Shown here in pieces: positions 59,715 through 64,000 of a stretch of 64,000 nucleotides of DNA. The DNA is from CBDDEC01 sp965226785 (lineage in GTDB: Bacteria > Chloroflexota > Dehalococcoidia > UBA2979), in assembly GCA_965226785.1 (NCBI GenBank), contig CBDDEC010000004.1:124001-188000 (forward strand). The letters run 5' to 3'. Position 1 is the stretch's first letter; every line of letters starts with the position of its first letter. Under the pieces are notes generated by a model. It did no database searches and was not told the DNA's origin. It saw only the letters and a list, made by a program, of their open reading frames with translations. The position numbers were made by a program, and so were the translations under genes.

Positions 59715-61787
59715 ATGGCCAACCGACTCGCCGGCGAGACGAGCCCCTACCTGCGGCAGCACGCGGATAACCCGGTCGACTGGTACCCGTGGGGTGACGA
59801 GGCGTTCGAGCGGGCACGCGCCGAGGCCAAGCCGATCCTGCTCTCGATCGGCTACTCCTCGTGCCACTGGTGCCACGTGATGGCGCATGAGTCCTTCGAG
59901 GACGACGCCATTGCCGCGCAGATGAACGAGCAGTTCGTGAGCGTCAAGGTTGACCGCGAGGAGCGGCCGGACGTCGATTCGGTATACATGGCGTTCACTC
60001 AGGCGATGACCGGTCAGGGTGGCTGGCCGATGACCGTCTTCCTCACGCCGGACCTCGAACCGTTCTACGCCGGCACCTACTTCCCGCCTGAAGACGGGCA
60101 CGGGCGGCCGGGGTTCCCGCGGCTGCTGGACGCGATCACCGAGGCATGGACGGGCCGCCGCGATGAGATCGTTGCGCAGGCGGGCGATGTCACGAAACGC
60201 CTGCGCGAATCGAGCCGTTACGCCTCGCCGGGCGCCGGGTCGATCGGGCCGGGGCTGCCCGACCAGGTCGCCGAGACGTTGCGGAGCGCCTACGACCCAT
60301 TGTGGGGTGGGTTCGGGGGAGCGCCGAAGTTCCCGAGTCCGAGCAACCTCGAGTTCCTGCTGATGCAGCACGCGCGCGCCGGCGAGGGGCCGCGGACGCC
60401 GTCGTCGCTGGACATGGTGCTGCACACGCTGCGGCGCATGGCGCAGGGCGGCATCTACGATCACCTCGGCGGGGGGTTCGCCCGCTACTCCGTCGACGGA
60501 CAGTGGTTGGTGCCGCACTTCGAGAAGATGCTCTACGACAACGCGCAGCTGATCCGCACCTATCTCCACGCCTACCAGCTGACCGGCGAGGAGCACTTCG
60601 CCGCAGTTGCCCGCGGCACGATTTCCTACCTCGAACGCGAGATGCTGACCGACGAGGGCGGCTTCACCTCGGCGCAGGATGCCGATAGCGAGGGCATCGA
60701 GGGCAAGTTCTTCGTCTGGACATCGGACGAGATCGACGAGGTGCTGGGCGAGGACGACGGTCCGATCGCCCGCGCCGTCTGGCACGTCACCGCTTCCGGC
60801 AACTTCGAGGACCCACACCACCCCGAGTTCGGTCGTCGCAATGTCCTGAGCCGCAGCCTGCCCCTGGAGCAGGTGGCCCGCGACTACGCGCTCGACGAGG
60901 CGGCGCTGAACGAGCGCGTCGAATCGATGCGCGTCCGGCTGTTGGACGCCCGATCGCAACGCGTGCCGCCGGGCCTCGACGACAAGGTGCTGACCTCGTG
61001 GAACGGTCTCGCCCTCGCTGGCATCGCCGAGGCTGCGCGCATCCTCGACGACACGCATCTGCGCGAGCTGGCCGAGCGCAACGCCGCCTTCCTGCACGCG
61101 CAACTCTGGCGCGATGGGCGGTTGCTCCACACGTACAAGGAGGGCGTCGCCAAGATCGACGGCATGCTCGAGGACTATGCATACCTCGGTCTCGGGCTCG
61201 TCGAGCTGTACCGGGCAACCGGCGATGTGGCGCACCTCGACTGGGCCCGCGAGTTGTTCGAGGTGATGCTCGCGCGCTTCCACGACGATCCGGCCGCGGG
61301 AGGAAGCGGTGGCTTCTTCGAGGCCGCCCCAGACGGCGAGGCGCTGCTGTTGCAACAGAAGCCGTTCTTCGACGCGGCCACACCCAGCGGCAACGGCGCG
61401 GCGGCGCTGCTGGCACTCTGGATCGGCCGCTACCTCGGCGACCCGCGCGGCGAGGAGGTGGCGCGGGAGGTGATCGGCCTCGTGCAGCCGCAGATCGCGC
61501 AGGCGGGGGCCGGGTTCGGGACGGTGCTCCAGGCTGTCGAGCTGCTGCTCGCGCCGCACCGCGAGATCGCGATCGTCGGCGACGCCGCTGCCCGCGCCAC
61601 GTTCGAGCGTGAGCTGGCGTCGAGGTTCCTGCCGACGGTCGTGACCGCCAGCGCCGACGCCTCCGGCGGACTGCCGCTCCTCGAGGGTCGGGACGTCGAG
61701 GACGGTGCGGCGGCGTACGTTTGCGTGGACATGGTCTGTGACCTGCCGGCCCGGACGGTGGCGGACTTTGTCCAGCAGCTCGGCTGA
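59715..61787 (+). CDS. DUF255/YyaL-type thioredoxin-domain protein (SPATA20-like)
   Basis: 690 residues from the ATG at 59715; the frame is open further upstream but covers the antisense of the GNAT gene. N-terminal thioredoxin-like domain: NRLAGETSPYLRQHADNPVD, YSSCHWCHVMAHESFED with the C-x-x-C pair, and VKVDREERPDVDSVYMAFTQ. The rest is an (alpha/alpha) toroid of glycoside-hydrolase type: GIYDHLGGGFARYSVDGQW, VPHFEKMLYDNAQLIRTYL, FTSAQDADSEGIEGKFFVW and DDKVLTSWNGLALAGIAEAA. These match YyaL/SPATA20. Its reaction is unknown; links to redox or sugar-epimerase activity have been proposed. It keeps cysteine, not selenocysteine, in its CxxC. The next MFS gene overlaps its 3' end. Confidence 0.9.
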   Translation: MANRLAGETSPYLRQHADNPVDWYPWGDEAFERARAEAKPILLSIGYSSCHWCHVMAHESFEDDAIAAQMNEQFVSVKVDREERPDVDSVYMAFTQAMTGQGGWPMTVFLTPDLEPFYAGTYFPPEDGHGRPGFPRLLDAITEAWTGRRDEIVAQAGDVTKRLRESSRYASPGAGSIGPGLPDQVAETLRSAYDPLWGGFGGAPKFPSPSNLEFLLMQHARAGEGPRTPSSLDMVLHTLRRMAQGGIYDHLGGGFARYSVDGQWLVPHFEKMLYDNAQLIRTYLHAYQLTGEEHFAAVARGTISYLEREMLTDEGGFTSAQDADSEGIEGKFFVWTSDEIDEVLGEDDGPIARAVWHVTASGNFEDPHHPEFGRRNVLSRSLPLEQVARDYALDEAALNERVESMRVRLLDARSQRVPPGLDDKVLTSWNGLALAGIAEAARILDDTHLRELAERNAAFLHAQLWRDGRLLHTYKEGVAKIDGMLEDYAYLGLGLVELYRATGDVAHLDWARELFEVMLARFHDDPAAGGSGGFFEAAPDGEALLLQQKPFFDAATPSGNGAAALLALWIGRYLGDPRGEEVAREVIGLVQPQIAQAGAGFGTVLQAVELLLAPHREIAIVGDAAARATFERELASRFLPTVVTASADASGGLPLLEGRDVEDGAAAYVCVDMVCDLPARTVADFVQQLG

Positions 61788-63023
61788 GCCGCCGGCGACG
61801 GGGCCGCCCGAGGGCATTGCCGCATGGGCGGTCTTCGGCTTCCGCGACTACCGCCTGCTCTGGGGCGCGCTCGTCTCACACACGATGGGTCAGCAGCTGC
61901 GATTGCTGGTGACGGCGTTCTGGCTCTTCGAGGAGACGGGCTCAGCAGCGACGCTCGGCATCCTGGGAGTGATCCAGCTGATCGTCCAGATCCCGGCGTT
62001 GCTCTACGGCGGCACGTTCGCGGACCGGTTCGACCGCAAGCGGCTGATGATGCTGACACAGACCGTCACTCTCGCGACGATGGTGATCCTGGCGTTAATG
62101 ATCAGCGCTGATCAGCTCGAGCCGTGGCATGTCTACGTTGCCAGCGCGGTCACCGGCGTCACTACCGTCTTTGGCCAGCCCGCCGGGCGCGCGCTGACCG
62201 CGATGGTGGTGCCTCGAACGCACCTCATGCACGCGGTCACCAACAACAACATCAACCAGCAGCTCGGGACGGTGGCCGCGCCGCTGCTCTTCGCGCTCGT
62301 CGCCGAGACGGTCGGCCTCGGCGCGACGTTCTGGCTCACGGTCGGAGCGATCGTGCCGAGCGTAGCGTTGCCGCTCATGATCGCTGTCTCCGGACGGCCG
62401 GAAGGCGCGGTCGGTGGCAGCATGTTGCACTCCATCGCCGAGGGCTTCCGCTTCGTCATGCGCCACCCGATCCTGCCCGGGCTGTTCCTGCTCGACACGG
62501 GCATCACGGTCGTCTCCTTCTACCGGCAGGTGCTGCCGGCGATCGCCAGGGGGATCTTCCGCGGCGGCGCTGGTGCGACGGGTGTGCTCACCTCCGCGAA
62601 CTCAGCCGGCGCCGTCGGTGGCGCGTTCCTCGTGCTCTGGCTGGCGAACTACCGAGCCAAGGGCATGATGGTCCTGTACGCCACGATCGCCTACTCGCTG
62701 CTGCTGTTCGCGTTCGGGTCGGCGAGCTCGCTCTTGCTGGGCGCGATCGTGATTGCGGGCCTCGGCGCTGCCGACGCCGTGAGCGTGACGATGCGGCAGT
62801 CGACCGTGCAACTGACGACGCCGGACCACCTGCGCGGCCGCACGCTCTCGTTCACGACGCTCTCCGCGCAGACGGCGAACAACGTGGGCACGATCTGGGT
62901 GGGGTTCATGTCCGCCTGGATCGGCGAGGGCGACACGATGCTTCTCGGAGGGGTGCTCTCACTGCTCGCAACGCTTGTGATCTGGCGCACCGTGAGGGGA
63001 TCCGCGAGTACCGCTACCCGTAG
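61768..63023 (+). CDS. MFS transporter (enterobactin-exporter-like), 3' frameshift
   Basis: About 418 residues. Start is probably the TTG at 61768, inside the end of the thioredoxin gene. The first helix begins FGFRDYRLLWGALVSHTMGQ; MFS motif A is GGTFADRFDRKRLMML; ten to twelve helices follow, e.g. HVYVASAVTGVTTVFGQPAG and LLFALVAETVGLGATFWLTV. Conserved NNNINQQLGTVAAPLLFALV and HLRGRTLSFTTLSAQTANNV fit the EntS/MFS_3 group of exporters. The frame runs on past 63023, but adding one G to GGGG at about 62997-63000 gives VRGIREYRYP and a stop at 63023, the normal family end. The change lies in a G run, so a sequencing error is likely. Substrate unknown. Confidence 0.82.
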
Positions 63024-63160
63024 CGAGGGCGTGTTCCTTCCGTGGTTTGGTCGAGCGACTAAACTGGCGAACGATTGCCCGCTGGCGAGTACTTCCGCCC
63101 GGCTTCGGCGCGACTACACTCGATTCAGGCACGGGTATCGGATAGAGCGGGCGGACACCA

Positions 63161-64000
63161 GTGGTCCAGCAAGTCGAGATTGCTCGACTGGAGTCAGCCT
63201 GGGGGCGTGGCGACCTGCTCGCCCCTAACCTCGGCGATGCGCACTTCGTCGACCTGGTTCGCGCGATCGCTCACGTCACGGGCGTTCCCGATATCGAGCT
63301 CTCCGACCATGGCCGCGCCATCGCAAACGAACTCGCGACCGCCGAGCACCTCGTCTTCGTTCTCAGTGACGGTCTCGGCCTCGATTGCGTCCACGCCTTG
63401 GACGACGAGAGCTGGCTGCGCTCCCACCTCGCCGGGCCGCTGCAAGCAGTGTTCCCAGCGACGACCTCGACGGCGCTCACGACTGTGGCCTCGGGCGCAT
63501 GGCCCGCGCAGCATGGCGTGCCGGGGTGGTGGACGTACCTGCCGAGGCTCGAGGAAGCCGTGCGGATCCTGCCCTTCGACACCGTCAAGGACGGCACCGA
63601 TCTCGCCTCGCTGGACGTGACCATCGACGAGGTGTTCCCGGCGCCGGCGCTGATTCCCCGTAACGACCGCGAGTCGCTGCTGATGATGCCGCAATCGCTC
63701 GTCAACACGCCCTTTACGCGCTACCTCGGTGGCGACGCCGAGCGGCTCGGCTACTCGACGCACGCAGACGGAGCTCGGGCCATCGTAGAGCGCATCGCCG
63801 AGGCCGGCGGGCCGACGTTCACGTACTTCTACACACCGCAGCCGGACCAACTGCTTCATCGCTACGGCGCCGATCACGACCGCGTGCGGGCGGCGATCGA
63901 GGACCTCGATCACGCCCTCGCCGATCTCGATCTCGAACTGGCAGCGCTCCAGCGCCCGGCGCGCATCGTCGTGACGGCGGACCACGGGCACCTCGAGGTT
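63161..64000 (+). CDS. Alkaline phosphatase-superfamily phosphodiesterase/phosphatase, 3'-truncated by window end
   Basis: From a GTG at 63161 the frame is open to the last base (280 codons). Reading: VVQQVEIARLESAWGRGDLL, HLVFVLSDGLGLDCVHALDD (metal-binding D), then VFPATTSTALTTVASGAWPA with the nucleophile Thr in PATTSTA and QHGVPGWW, FTYFYTPQPDQLLHRYGADH and IVVTADHGHLEV (metal D-H). The pattern SDG ... TST ... HG-x-x-G ... D-x-x-x-H ... ADHG is that of nucleotide pyrophosphatase/type I phosphodiesterases. It would hydrolyse phosphate mono- or diesters, substrate unknown. The start lies 138 bases after the MFS end; a possible -10, TACACT, is at 63115-63120. Confidence 0.82.
   Translation, partial: MVQQVEIARLESAWGRGDLLAPNLGDAHFVDLVRAIAHVTGVPDIELSDHGRAIANELATAEHLVFVLSDGLGLDCVHALDDESWLRSHLAGPLQAVFPATTSTALTTVASGAWPAQHGVPGWWTYLPRLEEAVRILPFDTVKDGTDLASLDVTIDEVFPAPALIPRNDRESLLMMPQSLVNTPFTRYLGGDAERLGYSTHADGARAIVERIAEAGGPTFTYFYTPQPDQLLHRYGADHDRVRAAIEDLDHALADLDLELAALQRPARIVVTADHGHLEV

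Noticed and set aside
59715..61787. Selenocysteine in the YyaL-type CxxC
   Set aside because: The motif is SSCHWCH with two ordinary TGC codons and the frame is uninterrupted.
59658..61817. A 719-codon minus-strand open frame opposite the YyaL-type gene
   Set aside because: The plus strand encodes a clear, full-length DUF255/SPATA20 protein; the antisense frame reflects GC-rich codon use only.

Overview
The window is GC-rich, tightly packed bacterial chromosome carrying about 55 protein genes. Many neighbours overlap by 1-8 bases (GTGA, ATGA and TGATG junctions) and no intergenic gap exceeds about 250 bases. I see no rRNA, tRNA, CRISPR array, insertion sequence or phage gene. The content fits an aerobic or facultative member of the Chloroflexota, perhaps close to Dehalococcoidia/SAR202: menaquinone biosynthesis, a two-component MaoC set, several crotonases, F420-type luciferase-like and PPOX-fold proteins, an enolase-superfamily enzyme, P450 with ferredoxin, and amidohydrolases. 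That placement is inference from gene content. -10 elements of the TANNNT type are common, some so close to the ATG that leaderless mRNAs are likely.

Layout. 1-6.2 kb: quinone-oxidoreductase tail, KaiC-like ATPase, small membrane protein, transglutaminase-like and DinB-like proteins, citrate synthase, acetyl-CoA synthetase. 6.2-14 kb: two kelch-type membrane proteins (one with a LuxR HTH), a shattered lipoprotein gene, a phosphotriesterase-family enzyme, an M28-like protein and a secreted metzincin. 14-22.3 kb: a seven-gene menaquinone operon, menF-D-H-B-A-C-E. 22.9-31 kb: PHP-MaoC fusion with a MaoC partner, DoxX, a candidate selenocysteine DsbA/FrnE protein, AlkD-like protein, alpha/beta hydrolase and two crotonases. 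30-38 kb: three tandem serine hydrolases, HAD phosphatase, CDP-alcohol phosphatidyltransferase, asparagine synthase, RNase D. 38-48 kb: D-aminoacylase type amidohydrolase, GMC oxidoreductase, a second candidate selenoprotein (thioredoxin fold), crotonase, LLM oxidoreductase, ferredoxin/P450, broken YtcJ-type amidohydrolase, PPOX protein. 48-64 kb: enolase-superfamily epimerase, ketopantoate-reductase family, quinone oxidoreductase, M20 peptidase, crotonases, ABC exporter, GNATs, class III aminotransferase, DUF255/YyaL thioredoxin protein, MFS transporter, and an alkaline-phosphatase-superfamily enzyme cut by the window end.

The most notable signal is that two unrelated thiol-redox genes (25319-26002 minus; 41429-42469 plus) each carry an in-frame TGA exactly where the family's redox cysteine belongs. 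In each case a hairpin with a G-containing apical loop lies about 21 bases downstream, which is the expected geometry of a bacterial SECIS element. I read both as selenoproteins; ordinary annotation would split or truncate them.

A caution: at least seven other genes are interrupted by single-base frameshifts, often in short G/C runs, and one by an in-frame TGA at a non-redox position. Some of these are probably assembly or sequencing errors rather than real decay.
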